NCBI RefSeq assembly: GCF_001687545.1
Contig: NZ_CP016545.1
Span: forward strand, 2,093,001-2,157,000
Length of the DNA stretch: 64,000 bases
Direction of reading: 5' to 3'
Source of the DNA: Paraurantiacibacter namhicola
GTDB taxonomy: Bacteria > Pseudomonadota > Alphaproteobacteria > Sphingomonadales > Sphingomonadaceae
Program-made: the position numbers and the translations under genes
Part shown: piece by piece, positions 1 to 8,621 of the stretch
Numbering within the stretch: position 1 is the stretch's first letter
Layout of the letters: each line of letters opens with the position of its first letter
The notes under the pieces: generated by a model
Seen by the model: the letters and a program-made list of their open reading frames with translations, nothing else
Told to the model about the DNA's origin: nothing
Databases searched by the model: none

Positions 1-1714
1 TGGGCACGCTGAGTTCGCGCTGCAAATCGTCAACGTAAGTGCGGAAGATTGCGCCGCGCACGGAGAAGTCCCGCGATGGCTGCCAGTTTCCGCCCAGCTC
101 GAATGTGTCCACCCGCTCCTGGTCGAAAGCGAAGGAGCCGAGGCGGGCGCTGACATCCTCGAACTGCGCAGGCTGCGTGATACGCGGGTTATATCCGCCG
201 CTGCGGTGGCCCCGCGCCCAACTGGCGTAGAGCAGCGCGTTCGAGTTCGGCTCGTATTGCAGGGTGATGCTGGGGGACAGCGCCTCCCACGTCCGCTCGT
301 CCTTGAAGCCATTGTTCTCACCCGCGACGCGCGTACCGGTAACGGGGCAGGTCCCGTCGATTGAGGAACAGGCTGCACGCGGGCGCACATAGGTTATCTC
401 GCCGCGCTTCGTCTCGCGCGACCAGCGCAGGCCTGCCTGAACGGCAAGCCCTTGCGTCAGGTATAACGTGCCCTGCGCGAACAGGCCGAGGGAGGTGTGA
501 TCCTGCACGCCCCCGCCGAATTGCGGCGCGGCGCCGAAGAAGCTGAGATCGCGCGATTCGTCGTAACCGATCTCCTGGTCCAGCAGGTAGATGCCGGCGA
601 TGCCCGTCCAGCCATCTCCGCTAAACCGATAGGTAAGCTCGTTGGACCACTGGCGATGCGCGGTGGCGGTATCGGATTCGAAGATCGGGACCGGCGTGGA
701 ATCGATGTCGTTGCGCGTTTCCAGGCTGTAATCGCGATAGCCGAACGTATCGGTGAGCGTGCCCTCGCCCAGCTCTACCTCGGCCTTCACCGTGCCCAGC
801 ACGCTGTCGCTGCGATAGAAGCCGCGCTGGTTCACGGCGATTTCGAACGTGTCGCGCGCGAACAGCCCATTGTTATGCGTCGCCGCACCGTCGCCGTGGC
901 TGCCGGTCCATTCCAGCTTGCCGACCACCGATACGTCGGTGGTGTTGAAAGCCAGCCCGCCGCGCAGCACTGTGGTGCGCATCTCACCAAAAGCCTGCCC
1001 GTCCACGGAGTTGCGGAAGTATCCCGGATCGCTGGAATGCAGCGCGCCAAGCCGGAAGCTTACCGTGTCGCTGATGGGTCCGGACAGAACAGCGCGGCCC
1101 GTGGCTGCCCAGCGTCCGCGTCCGCCATCGACGGGGCCTTCCAGCGTGGCGCGGGCATGGCCTTCCCAGCTCGTAGACGGATCAGCAGTCTGCACCAATA
1201 CCGCGCCGCCCGTGGTGTTGCGGCCAAAGCTCGTGCCCTGCGGCCCGCGCAGGATTTCCACCCGCTCAACGTCCAGCGCATCGAACACCGTCCCGGCATT
1301 CACGCCGATATAGACCCCGTCCACGAACACGCCGACGGTCGGCTCCACGGTGGGGATGGAGCTGTTCACGCCGAGCCCGCGAATGGCGAAGTTGCTCACC
1401 CCGCGGAAGGTGCCGATGGGATCGAGCGAGACATTGGGCGCGGAATAGCTGAGGCTTGAGAGATCCGTGAAGGCGCGCGCCTCCAGTTCCTCATCGGTGA
1501 AAACCGAAATCCCGCCGGTGTAGTTTTCCAGCGTTTCCAGCCCTTCGCGCGACGCCGTTACGACGATTTCCTGCTTCGTCGGGTGCCAGGTAAGGATTGG
1601 TTCCGGCGAATCTGGACGGGGCTTCGCATGCGTTGCCTCATCCTTCGCCGAAGCCGGGATGGCGGCCAGCACCGCCAGCGATACGCCGCAAGCGGCCAGG
1701 AAACGCATATTCAT
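1..1714 (-). CDS. TonB-dependent receptor, 5' part (runs off left edge)
   Basis: Outer-membrane TonB-dependent receptor for active uptake of an unidentified ligand. The reading frame is open from an ATG at 1714 to the window edge, about 571 codons, so the barrel C-terminus is missing. Residues 1-23 form a signal peptide (start MNMRFLAAC, ending IPASA). A plug domain follows, with EIVVTASREG near the start, an IRGLGVNSS stretch and the RGPQGTSFGRNTTGGAV signature common in sphingomonad receptors, then beta-barrel sequence. A second ATG two codons downstream is an equally possible start. The next gene to the right is divergent, with 121 bp between them. The family call is firm; the substrate is unknown, since no ligand-specific neighbour is visible. 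Confidence 0.9.
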   Translation of the reverse strand, partial: MNMRFLAACGVSLAVLAAIPASAKDEATHAKPRPDSPEPILTWHPTKQEIVVTASREGLETLENYTGGISVFTDEELEARAFTDLSSLSYSAPNVSLDPIGTFRGVSNFAIRGLGVNSSIPTVEPTVGVFVDGVYIGVNAGTVFDALDVERVEILRGPQGTSFGRNTTGGAVLVQTADPSTSWEGHARATLEGPVDGGRGRWAATGRAVLSGPISDTVSFRLGALHSSDPGYFRNSVDGQAFGEMRTTVLRGGLAFNTTDVSVVGKLEWTGSHGDGAATHNNGLFARDTFEIAVNQRGFYRSDSVLGTVKAEVELGEGTLTDTFGYRDYSLETRNDIDSTPVPIFESDTATAHRQWSNELTYRFSGDGWTGIAGIYLLDQEIGYDESRDLSFFGAAPQFGGGVQDHTSLGLFAQGTLYLTQGLAVQAGLRWSRETKRGEITYVRPRAACSSIDGTCPVTGTRVAGENNGFKDERTWEALSPSITLQYEPNSNALLYASWARGHRSGGYNPRITQPAQFEDVSARLGSFAFDQERVDTFELGGNWQPSRDFSVRGAIFRTYVDDLQRELSVP

Positions 1715-1835
1715 CACTGCAACCCCTCGGGAAACTTTGCGCGCCGCCTAACGGCGCACTGGCCTGTATGCAACAGCTTGAAATTAGGCCGGCGTGGGCG
1801 TTTAATCGGGACACGGATACCAAGGGGGACCCATC

Positions 1836-2123
1836 ATGAAGAAGCTGATCCTTGTCGCCACGCTTGCAGCCATGGCCACGGCGCCCGCGCAGGCCGCCAT
1901 CCCGGAAGACGTGGAAACCACAAAGGACATCATGACCATCTGCTCGGCGGGCACGGATTTGATTCTCGCCGGCGGGGATACGGATGCGGAGCTGGCGTTC
2001 TATCGCAAGGAGCTGGCCAAGCGCGGCTGGACCGATGCCGCCGATTACAACGACCTGCTGCGCTACTGCATCATGTACAAGGGCGGCTATATCAAGCGGA
2101 TGGACGAGCAGAAGGCGCAGTAA
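1836..2123 (+). CDS. Small exported protein of unknown function
   Basis: A 95-residue protein that I do not assign to a named family. Residues 1-20 are a typical Sec signal peptide (MKKLILVATLAAMATAPAQA), so the mature protein is about 75 residues and periplasmic. It is charged and probably helical, with two cysteines (in TICSAG and RYCIMY) that could form one disulfide. A strong ribosome binding site (AAGGGGGA) lies just before the ATG. It is divergent from the TonB-dependent receptor and upstream of purC, with a nested hairpin in between that may end its transcript. The signal peptide and ribosome binding site make it likely to be real; no function is claimed. Confidence 0.7.
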   Translation: MKKLILVATLAAMATAPAQAAIPEDVETTKDIMTICSAGTDLILAGGDTDAELAFYRKELAKRGWTDAADYNDLLRYCIMYKGGYIKRMDEQKAQ

Positions 2124-2173
2124 GCCTGCCAGCGGATTGCGCTGCGCCGCGCGCGCTCGTATAACGCGCGTAT

Positions 2174-2215
2174 CGCCCCGGCCCGCACGCGGCACACGCC
2201 GTGCCAGCCGGGGCG
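2174..2215 (+). terminator. Nested hairpin between the small exported gene and purC
   Basis: A perfect 9-bp inverted repeat, CGCCCCGGC (2174-2182) and GCCGGGGCG (2207-2215), encloses a second stem, GGCAC (2191-2195) with GTGCC (2201-2205). The DNA after it (CTTCGCGTTTAC) has only a short T run. It could be a weak terminator for the upstream gene or a structured leader of purC. Confidence 0.4.
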
Positions 2216-2251
2216 CTTCGCGTTTACAAGCTTCTCGAAAAGGCCATGCCC

Positions 2252-3055
2252 ATGTCCCGTCGCCGCCAGATCTACGAAGGCAAGGCCAAGATCCTGTACG
2301 AGGGCCCCGAACCGGGCACGCTTATCCAGTATTTCAAGGACGATGCCACCGCCTTCAATGCGGAGAAGAAGGGCACGATCAACGGCAAGGGCGTGATCAA
2401 CAACCGCGTGAGCGAGTATGTCTTCACCCGCCTCGCCCATATCGGCATCCCCACGCATTTCATCCGCCGCCTGAATATGCGCGAACAGCTGGTCCGGCAG
2501 GCGGAGATCATCCCGATCGAAGTCGTGGTGCGCAATGTCGCCGCTGGCTCCATCTGCAAGCGGCTGGGCCTGGAAGAAGGCGAGCCGCTGCCCCACACGC
2601 TGCTGGAATATTACTACAAGGACGATGCGCTGGGCGATCCGCTGATCGCGGAAGAACACATCGCCTGTTTCGGCTGGGCCAGTAACGAGGAGATGCAGGA
2701 CATCGCCGCCATGGCGATCCGCGTGAACGATTTCCTGTGCGGCATGTTTGCCAATGCCAACATCCGCCTGATCGATTTCAAGCTGGAATTCGGCCGCATC
2801 TACGATGGCGATTTCAGCCGCGTGATCCTGGCCGACGAGATCAGCCCCGATGGCTGCCGCCTGTGGGACATGGACACGAACGAGAAGCTGGACAAGGACC
2901 GCTTCCGCCGTGACCTGGGCGGCGAGGAGGAGGCGTACCAGGAAGTCGCTCGTCGGCTCGGCGTGCTGCAGAACGACGATGGTGGCCCGGGCGAAGTGCT
3001 GGACCTGTCCGCCCATCGCAAGCTGCGCGCCAGCCCCCCGCCAAAGAAGAAGTAA
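2252..3055 (+). CDS. purC: Phosphoribosylaminoimidazole-succinocarboxamide synthase
   Basis: SAICAR synthetase joins CAIR and aspartate with ATP, the eighth step of IMP synthesis. The 267-residue product starts [18 protein letters not shown], which contains the family's N-terminal YEGKAKI motif. The central VVRNVAAGS and [11 protein letters not shown] stretches are conserved substrate-site regions. In-frame starts at 2201 and 2246 exist, but 2252 has the best-spaced ribosome binding site (AAAAGG) and gives the expected N-terminus. Other purine genes in the window (purS, purQ, purM, purN) are dispersed rather than in one operon. The C-terminus is lysine-rich (PPPKKK). Confidence 0.96.
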   Translation: MSRRRQIYEGKAKILYEGPEPGTLIQYFKDDATAFNAEKKGTINGKGVINNRVSEYVFTRLAHIGIPTHFIRRLNMREQLVRQAEIIPIEVVVRNVAAGSICKRLGLEEGEPLPHTLLEYYYKDDALGDPLIAEEHIACFGWASNEEMQDIAAMAIRVNDFLCGMFANANIRLIDFKLEFGRIYDGDFSRVILADEISPDGCRLWDMDTNEKLDKDRFRRDLGGEEEAYQEVARRLGVLQNDDGGPGEVLDLSAHRKLRASPPPKKK

Positions 3056-3117
3056 TCCCCGCAAGGCTGGGGACGCGCCCTTGGCATGGGCGGTGACCTG
3101 CCCTTAAGGGCGGGCGC

Positions 3118-6036
3118 ATGATTGCAAAGGTCCTGACTGCCGCCCTGGGTTTCTTCTCGCTGGCGGCCTGCGCCACGATACCGCCTGCCGCCGACGCGCC
3201 GCCTGTCCCGGCGGAGGCCTCCGCGCCTGAATCTGGCCATGCAGCAGGGCCGGAAACGGCAGCAGAGGCCGCGCGATGGGCTTTCGAGGGCAGCGACCTG
3301 AAACTGGACGCGGCATGGCGATACGGCACGCTGCCCAATGGCATGCGCTACCTCATCCGCCGCAATGCGACCCCTCCCGGCCAGGCGATGGTGCAGATGT
3401 ACATCGGCTCCGGATCGCTGGCGGAGAGTGAGCAGGAGCGCGGCCTTGCGCATTTCATCGAGCACATGGCCTTCAACGGCAGCTCCAATGTTCCCGAAGG
3501 CGAGATGATCAAGCTGCTGGAGCGCGAAGGCCTGGCCTTCGGGGCGGACACCAATGCCAGCACCGGCTTCGACGCCACCATCTACAAGCTGGACCTGCCG
3601 CGCGCGGAGGAGGAACTGCTGGACACCGCCCTGTTCCTGATGCGCGAGACGGCGAGCGAGCTGCTGTTCGATCCGGAAGCGGTGGAGCGCGAAAAGGGCG
3701 TCCTGCTGTCCGAACGCCGCGCCCGCAACACGTACCAGCTGCGTAATATCGAGAACCGGCTGCAATTTTTCTACCCCGCATCGCACTTCGCGCAGCGCCT
3801 GCCCATCGGCACGATTGCGACAATCGAGGGTGCCACGGCGGACGGGCTGCGCGCCATGTGGCAGCGGCTCTATCGCCCCACCAACACCGTGCTGGTGGTG
3901 GTCGGCGACTTCGACCCGGACATGGTGGAATCGAAGATCGCGGACCAGTTCGATGACTGGCAGGCGGCGGGCGACGTCACGCCGCCCTCCCCCGGACCGT
4001 TCGATTTCGACCGTCCCGGAGAGACGCAGGTCTATGTCGATCCGGCGCTGTCGGAGCGTGTGACCATCGCGCGCACCGGCCCGTGGATTGATCGGCCCGA
4101 CACTGCCGAGAACCGGCGCATCGGCCTGCTCCAGCGTATCGGATACGGCATCGTCAATCGCCGCCTGCAAAGCCTGTCGCGCAGTGAGGACCCGCCTTTC
4201 GCCGATGCCGGCTTCGGAACCTCTGACGTTTTCGAGGAAGCGCGCACCACCAACCTCATCGTCGATACTGCCGTGGGCGGCTGGCAGCGCGGGCTGGCGG
4301 CGGCGCAGGCTGAATACCGGCGGGCCCTGCAATTCGGCTTTACCGAGGCCGAGGTTGCGGAACAGCTCGCCAATATCCGCACTGGGTTGGAAAACGCGGC
4401 TGCCGGCGCGCAGACTTTCGGCAATGGCTATCACGTGCAGCAGGGGCTGGCCCTCGTGCGGCGCGGCTCCATCCCGACAACGCCGGAAAGCAACCTCGCC
4501 CGCTTCGAAGCGATGGTGGACACGATCACCCCTGAGGCCGTGCTAGAGGCCCTGCGCGCCGATGCTATCGCGCTCGGCGATCCGCAGATCCGTTTCGAAG
4601 GCCGCACCGGCCCGAAAGGCGGCGAAGCCGCGCTGCGCGAAAGCTGGGATGCGGGCATGCAGGTGGAACTGGCCCCACTGGAAAATACCGGCGCGACCGA
4701 GTTTGCTTACACCGATTTCGGCACCCCGGGCACGGTTGTGGAAGATCGCACGGACGAGGCGCTCGGCATCCGCATGATCCGCTTCGAAAACGGCGTGATG
4801 CTGAATATCAAGCGCACCGATCTGCAGGAAGACCGCGTCATGGTGCAGGTCAATATCGATGGCGGGCAGATGCTGAATACGCGTGAGAACCCGCTGGCCA
4901 CGGCCATGGTCCGCGTGCTGCCGCTGGGCGGCCTCGGCCAGCATCCCATCGACGAGCTGCAATCCGTCCTTGCCGGGCGAAGCGTGGGCCTGAACTTCAG
5001 CGCGCAGGAGGAGACGTTCCGCTTTTCCGCCACGACCACGCCGCGCGACCTGCAGCTGCAATTGCAGGTCCTGACTGCCGCGCTGACCGACCCCGGTTAC
5101 CGGCGCGAGGGCGAGATAGTTTACGAGCGGCAGATCCGCGACTTCTTCGCGGCGCGCAATGCCACGCCCAACGCGGCGCTGGGCAACAGCCTTGGCGGCA
5201 TCATCTCGGACGATGATCCGCGCTTCACCGTGCAGCCGATGGACGATTACCTCGCACTCGACTTCGCGAAATTGCGCAGCGACATGTCGGAGCGGTTCCA
5301 GAACGGCGCGATCGAGATCGCCATCGTGGGCGACGTGGATGAGGCGCTGGCTATCGATTACATCGCGCGCACCTTCGGCGCACTGCCGCAGCGCGAAGCC
5401 AGCTTCGGCGAATATGCCGGGCGGCGGGACCGCGGCTTCACTGCCGACCGCAGCGCGCGCACCGTGCTGCACGAGGGCCCGGCCGACCAAGCGATCCTGC
5501 GCATGAGCTGGCCCGCCACCGATGACAGCGACCTGGAGGAAGCCCTGACGCTGGAAATGCTGGGGCGGGTCATGCGCCTGCGCCTGACAGACGTGCTGCG
5601 CGAGGAGCTGGGCCAGACTTACTCACCCGGCGTCAATGTCAGCCTCAGCCGCACTTACACCGGCTACGGCACCTTCAACATCGCGGCTTCTGTGGATGTG
5701 GCCCAGGTGGACCCGGCGCGCGAGGCCATGCTGGCCACCGTGAGCGACTTCATCGCCCGTCCGCCCGCCATGGACCTGCTGGAACGCGCCCGCGCACCGC
5801 TGCTGGAAACCTATCGCAACCTGCTGTCCAGCAATGCCGGCTGGATGGCGCTGGTCGACCGCGCGCAGACGGAACCGGAGCGCATCGCCCGCTTCGCCCG
5901 CGCCCGCGAAGTAGTGATGGCCGTGACGCCGGCAGACTTGCAGGCCGCCGCCGCGAAATACCTCCAGCCGGGTGAGCGGCTGGAAATCACCGTCCTGCCG
6001 CGCAGCGTGGTGGAGCCCGAAGGCGCTGCCGAATAG
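3118..6036 (+). CDS. M16 family zinc metallopeptidase, lipoprotein
   Basis: A 972-residue two-half peptidase of the M16 (pitrilysin/insulinase) family. The N-terminus is a lipoprotein signal with lipobox SLAAC (Cys at about residue 18), so it is probably anchored in the envelope. The inverted zinc motif HFIEH sits at residues 112-116, and the third ligand glutamate is in VEREKGVLLSE near residue 192. The C-terminal half is a second M16-fold domain without HxxEH, as usual for these proteins. It starts 62 bp after purC and converges on the next gene with only 3 bp between stops. Substrates are unknown. Length and domain order match the large zinc proteases common in sphingomonads. Confidence 0.93.
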   Translation: MIAKVLTAALGFFSLAACATIPPAADAPPVPAEASAPESGHAAGPETAAEAARWAFEGSDLKLDAAWRYGTLPNGMRYLIRRNATPPGQAMVQMYIGSGSLAESEQERGLAHFIEHMAFNGSSNVPEGEMIKLLEREGLAFGADTNASTGFDATIYKLDLPRAEEELLDTALFLMRETASELLFDPEAVEREKGVLLSERRARNTYQLRNIENRLQFFYPASHFAQRLPIGTIATIEGATADGLRAMWQRLYRPTNTVLVVVGDFDPDMVESKIADQFDDWQAAGDVTPPSPGPFDFDRPGETQVYVDPALSERVTIARTGPWIDRPDTAENRRIGLLQRIGYGIVNRRLQSLSRSEDPPFADAGFGTSDVFEEARTTNLIVDTAVGGWQRGLAAAQAEYRRALQFGFTEAEVAEQLANIRTGLENAAAGAQTFGNGYHVQQGLALVRRGSIPTTPESNLARFEAMVDTITPEAVLEALRADAIALGDPQIRFEGRTGPKGGEAALRESWDAGMQVELAPLENTGATEFAYTDFGTPGTVVEDRTDEALGIRMIRFENGVMLNIKRTDLQEDRVMVQVNIDGGQMLNTRENPLATAMVRVLPLGGLGQHPIDELQSVLAGRSVGLNFSAQEETFRFSATTTPRDLQLQLQVLTAALTDPGYRREGEIVYERQIRDFFAARNATPNAALGNSLGGIISDDDPRFTVQPMDDYLALDFAKLRSDMSERFQNGAIEIAIVGDVDEALAIDYIARTFGALPQREASFGEYAGRRDRGFTADRSARTVLHEGPADQAILRMSWPATDDSDLEEALTLEMLGRVMRLRLTDVLREELGQTYSPGVNVSLSRTYTGYGTFNIAASVDVAQVDPAREAMLATVSDFIARPPAMDLLERARAPLLETYRNLLSSNAGWMALVDRAQTEPERIARFARAREVVMAVTPADLQAAAAKYLQPGERLEITVLPRSVVEPEGAAE

Positions 6037-6039
6037 GGC

Positions 6040-7206
6040 CTAGTCGACGCGCGTCGTGTAAATCCGCAGCTCGCCTTCCAGCGTGCGGTGGACGGGACAT
6101 TTGTCGGCAATCTCCACCAGCCGGGCGCGCTGCTCGTCGTCCAGCTCTCCGATGATGGTCAGCGCGCGGTCGATGGCCTGGATTGCCTCGCCGTCCTCAC
6201 AATCCGTGCAGTCCTTGTGATGGTCGCGTGTATGTTCCAAATCCACGATCACCCGCTCCAGCGGCCACTTCTTGCGCTCCGCATACATCTGCATGGTCAT
6301 GCTGGTGCAGGTTCCCAGCGCAGCGAGCAGCATGTCGTAAGGTGTCGGCCCAAGGTTGTCGCCGCCGTAGCTGGCGGGCTCATCCGCAAGGAATTCATGC
6401 GACGGGGTGCGCACGAACTGCGTGAACTTGCCGCCCGCCGTCTCCACCTGCACCGTGCCCGGCAAGTCGCGCGTTTCGGTGGGCGCGGGCGGCAGGTACG
6501 CCGCAGCCCATGACGCGATCAGCGCAGCGGCATAAGCCGCATCGCCCTCGCCCGTCAGCAGGTGGTCCGCCCCGTCCAGCGCGATGAAGCTCTTGGGATG
6601 CAGCGCCGCCTCGTAAATCTGCCGCGCATTTTCGATCCCCACCAGCTCATCCGTCGGGGCGTGCAGCACCAGCAGCGCCTTGCCCAGTGCCGCCAGCCGC
6701 TGCGCCTGCGGCTGCATGCGGCCCTGCTCCAGGAAATCCTTCGATATGCGGAAGGTGCGCGAGGCAATCTCGACCTCGGCTACTCCTTCCTGCTCGATCG
6801 TCGCGATGGCATCGCCGAAATGCTGGAAGGAATGGTCGACTTCGAATGGCGCACCCAAAGTCACCACGGCCTGCGCGGAGGCGATATGCTCTGCCGCAGC
6901 GATCACCGCCGCCCCGCCCAGCGAGTGGCCGACCAGCACGGCAGGCGGCATGCCCAGCGCCTCCAGCGCCCGCGCGGCGGCCACCAGATCCTCCACATTG
7001 GAGGCAAAGCCGGCATTGGCGAACTCGCCCCCGCTGCCGCCCAGCCCTGTGAAGTCGAAGCGCAGCACCGCAATCCCGCGCATGGCCAGCGCTTCCGATA
7101 TGCGCGTGGCGGCGATGGATTGCTTCGTGCAGGTGAAGCAATGGGCGAAAAGCACCGCGGCAACGGGCGTGCCGATGCGCGGGCGATCGATCCGGCCGTC
7201 CAGCAC
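6040..7206 (-). CDS. Alpha/beta hydrolase-OsmC fusion, 5' end interrupted by TAG
   Basis: Bifunctional protein. Residues 1-about 245 form an alpha/beta hydrolase with nucleophile motif GHSLGG (Ser95). The rest is an OsmC-like peroxiredoxin domain with its two expected cysteines (GTCTSM and DKCPVHRT). The frame begins at a GTG (7206), but family-like sequence continues upstream from an ATG at 7251 (MIRTERFAFEGA), followed by an in-frame TAG at 7215-7213 and then GQVLDGRID. The intact gene therefore probably started at 7251 and has acquired an amber stop at codon 13. The GTG is two codons past the stop and might allow reinitiation; otherwise this is a pseudogene. A sequencing error is also possible. 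Confidence 0.8.
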   Translation of the reverse strand: MLDGRIDRPRIGTPVAAVLFAHCFTCTKQSIAATRISEALAMRGIAVLRFDFTGLGGSGGEFANAGFASNVEDLVAAARALEALGMPPAVLVGHSLGGAAVIAAAEHIASAQAVVTLGAPFEVDHSFQHFGDAIATIEQEGVAEVEIASRTFRISKDFLEQGRMQPQAQRLAALGKALLVLHAPTDELVGIENARQIYEAALHPKSFIALDGADHLLTGEGDAAYAAALIASWAAAYLPPAPTETRDLPGTVQVETAGGKFTQFVRTPSHEFLADEPASYGGDNLGPTPYDMLLAALGTCTSMTMQMYAERKKWPLERVIVDLEHTRDHHKDCTDCEDGEAIQAIDRALTIIGELDDEQRARLVEIADKCPVHRTLEGELRIYTTRVD

Positions 7207-7372
7207 CTGTCCCTACGCGCCCTCGAAGGCAAACCGCTCCGTACGGATCATCGTATCGCTCCATCCAATTTCCTCCCCAATGCACGATATGGGGCGCGCT
7301 TGCACCTGCCAGCGGCGCAAGGCATAGGCGGCGGCAGAATCCGGCATATCGCCAGACGTGAAAAGGTGGCCC

Positions 7373-7609
7373 ATGAAAGTCCGTATCCTCGTCAGCCTGA
7401 AGCCCGGCGTGCTCGACCCGCAAGGCCGCGCCGTCCATCACGCGCTGGAAGGGCTGGGATTTGCCGGGGTGGATGATGTCCGCATCGGCCGCACGGTGAC
7501 GCTGGAAGTCGCCGACGACACCAGCGATGCCGCGCTGGAAGAGATGTGCGAGAAGCTGCTCGCCAACACGGTGATCGAGAATTACCGCATCGAAAAGTTG
7601 GAGGGCTGA
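7373..7609 (+). CDS. purS: Phosphoribosylformylglycinamidine synthase subunit PurS
   Basis: Small subunit (78 residues) of the three-part FGAM synthase (PurS-PurQ-PurL), which converts FGAR to FGAM with glutamine and ATP. PurS bridges PurQ and PurL. The sequence starts MKVRILVSLKPGVLDPQG and carries the typical NTVIENYRIE end. The ATG at 7373 is preceded by AAAAGG; an in-frame GTG at 7358 would add five untypical residues and was rejected. purQ follows 3 bp after the stop, a clear operon. purL is not next door. Confidence 0.95.
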   Translation: MKVRILVSLKPGVLDPQGRAVHHALEGLGFAGVDDVRIGRTVTLEVADDTSDAALEEMCEKLLANTVIENYRIEKLEG

Positions 7610-7612
7610 GCC

Positions 7613-8293
7613 ATGGCCTTTCGCGGCGCGGTGATCACATTCCCCGGCTCCAATTGCGACCGCGACATGGCGGTTGCCGTTTCGCAGGTGTCAGGCACGG
7701 ATGCGATCCGCGTGTGGCACGGCGATGCGGACCTGCCGGACCGGCTTGATTTCATCGCCCTGCCCGGCGGCTTCTCCTATGGCGATTACCTGCGCTCCGG
7801 CGCGATGGCGGCCAACAGCCCCATCATGCGCGCCGTGGTGGATGCGGCCGGTCGCGGCGTTCCGGTGCTGGGCGTGTGCAACGGCTTCCAGGTGCTGGCC
7901 GAGGCCGGCCTGCTGCCCGGCGCGCTGATGCGCAATGCTAAACAACACTTCATCTGCCGCGACGCGGTGTTGAAGGTAGAAAACGCGCAAAGCCTGTTCA
8001 CCGGCAAGTATGAGGCCGGGCAGGCCATCACCATCCCCGTGGCGCATCACGACGGCAATTATTTTGCCGACGAAGCCACGCTGGACCGGCTGGAAGGCGA
8101 AGGCCGCGTGGCCTTCCGCTACGCCGAGAATTACAACGGCTCTCAGCGCGATATTGCGGGCGTGCTGAACGATGCCGGCAATGTGCTGGGCATGATGCCG
8201 CACCCCGAACGCGCCATCGAGGCCGACCACGGCGGCAGCGACGGCCGCGCGTTGTTCGAAGGCGTCATCGAAAGCGTGCTGGAAAAGGTTTGA
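7613..8293 (+). CDS. purQ: Phosphoribosylformylglycinamidine synthase subunit PurQ
   Basis: Glutaminase subunit (226 residues) of FGAM synthase, a class I glutamine amidotransferase that supplies ammonia to PurL. The nucleophile is Cys89 in LGVCNGFQ, and His197 with Glu199 in HPERA complete the triad. The N-terminus FPGSNCDRD is characteristic of PurQ. It is translated right after purS. The usual partner purL is absent downstream: a palindrome-rich intergenic stretch and a gene on the opposite strand follow, so purL must be elsewhere. Confidence 0.96.
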   Translation: MAFRGAVITFPGSNCDRDMAVAVSQVSGTDAIRVWHGDADLPDRLDFIALPGGFSYGDYLRSGAMAANSPIMRAVVDAAGRGVPVLGVCNGFQVLAEAGLLPGALMRNAKQHFICRDAVLKVENAQSLFTGKYEAGQAITIPVAHHDGNYFADEATLDRLEGEGRVAFRYAENYNGSQRDIAGVLNDAGNVLGMMPHPERAIEADHGGSDGRALFEGVIESVLEKV

Positions 8294-8621
8294 CCTGGCG
8301 CGACCTCGCGGTCGCTCTGGCAGGCTGTGGCTCCGCTTCCTTTTGTTTGGGCCCTCAAGCGCCGGGCGGCGCACGTCCGTGCGCCTTGGCTACGGCCTAA
8401 CCGGCTGGCGCGCAGTCGCGCTTGCGGTTCGTCCTGCGGCGAACCGGACTGTAGCAATCATTACCCTCCTGCCGAATCAGCGGACCAAGCCAGTAGAATT
8501 GCTTGAGTTCGGTCCGCGCCCAGCGGACCGCAAGGGCAAGCGCCCGCCCGGACCGGCCCCGGAGCGCAGCGAAGGGAACAGCCGGGAGGACGAAGCCGCG
8601 GAGGCGGCTTCATGAGAAAAA
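8294..8621. repeat. Gene-free, palindrome-rich intergenic stretch
   Basis: About 330 bp between the convergent purQ and GGDEF-EAL genes with no supportable gene. It holds at least four inverted repeats: GCGACC/GGTCGC (8300-8315), GGCGCACG/CGTGCGCC with a 2-base loop (8368-8385), GCGGACC/GGTCCGC (8480-8517) and GAAGCCGC/GCGGCTTC (8592-8611). None has a following T run long enough for a clear intrinsic terminator. The density suggests a dispersed intergenic repeat element, which a genome-wide search would settle. Confidence 0.4.

Noticed and set aside
2800-4434. A 544-codon minus-strand frame overlapping purC and the M16 protease
   Set aside because: Crosses two confident genes on the other strand; no start signal or family similarity.
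8592-8611. GAAGCCGC/GCGGCTTC hairpin as terminator of the GGDEF-EAL gene
   Set aside because: No T run follows the stem on either strand in the needed direction, so it was left as part of the palindrome-rich stretch.
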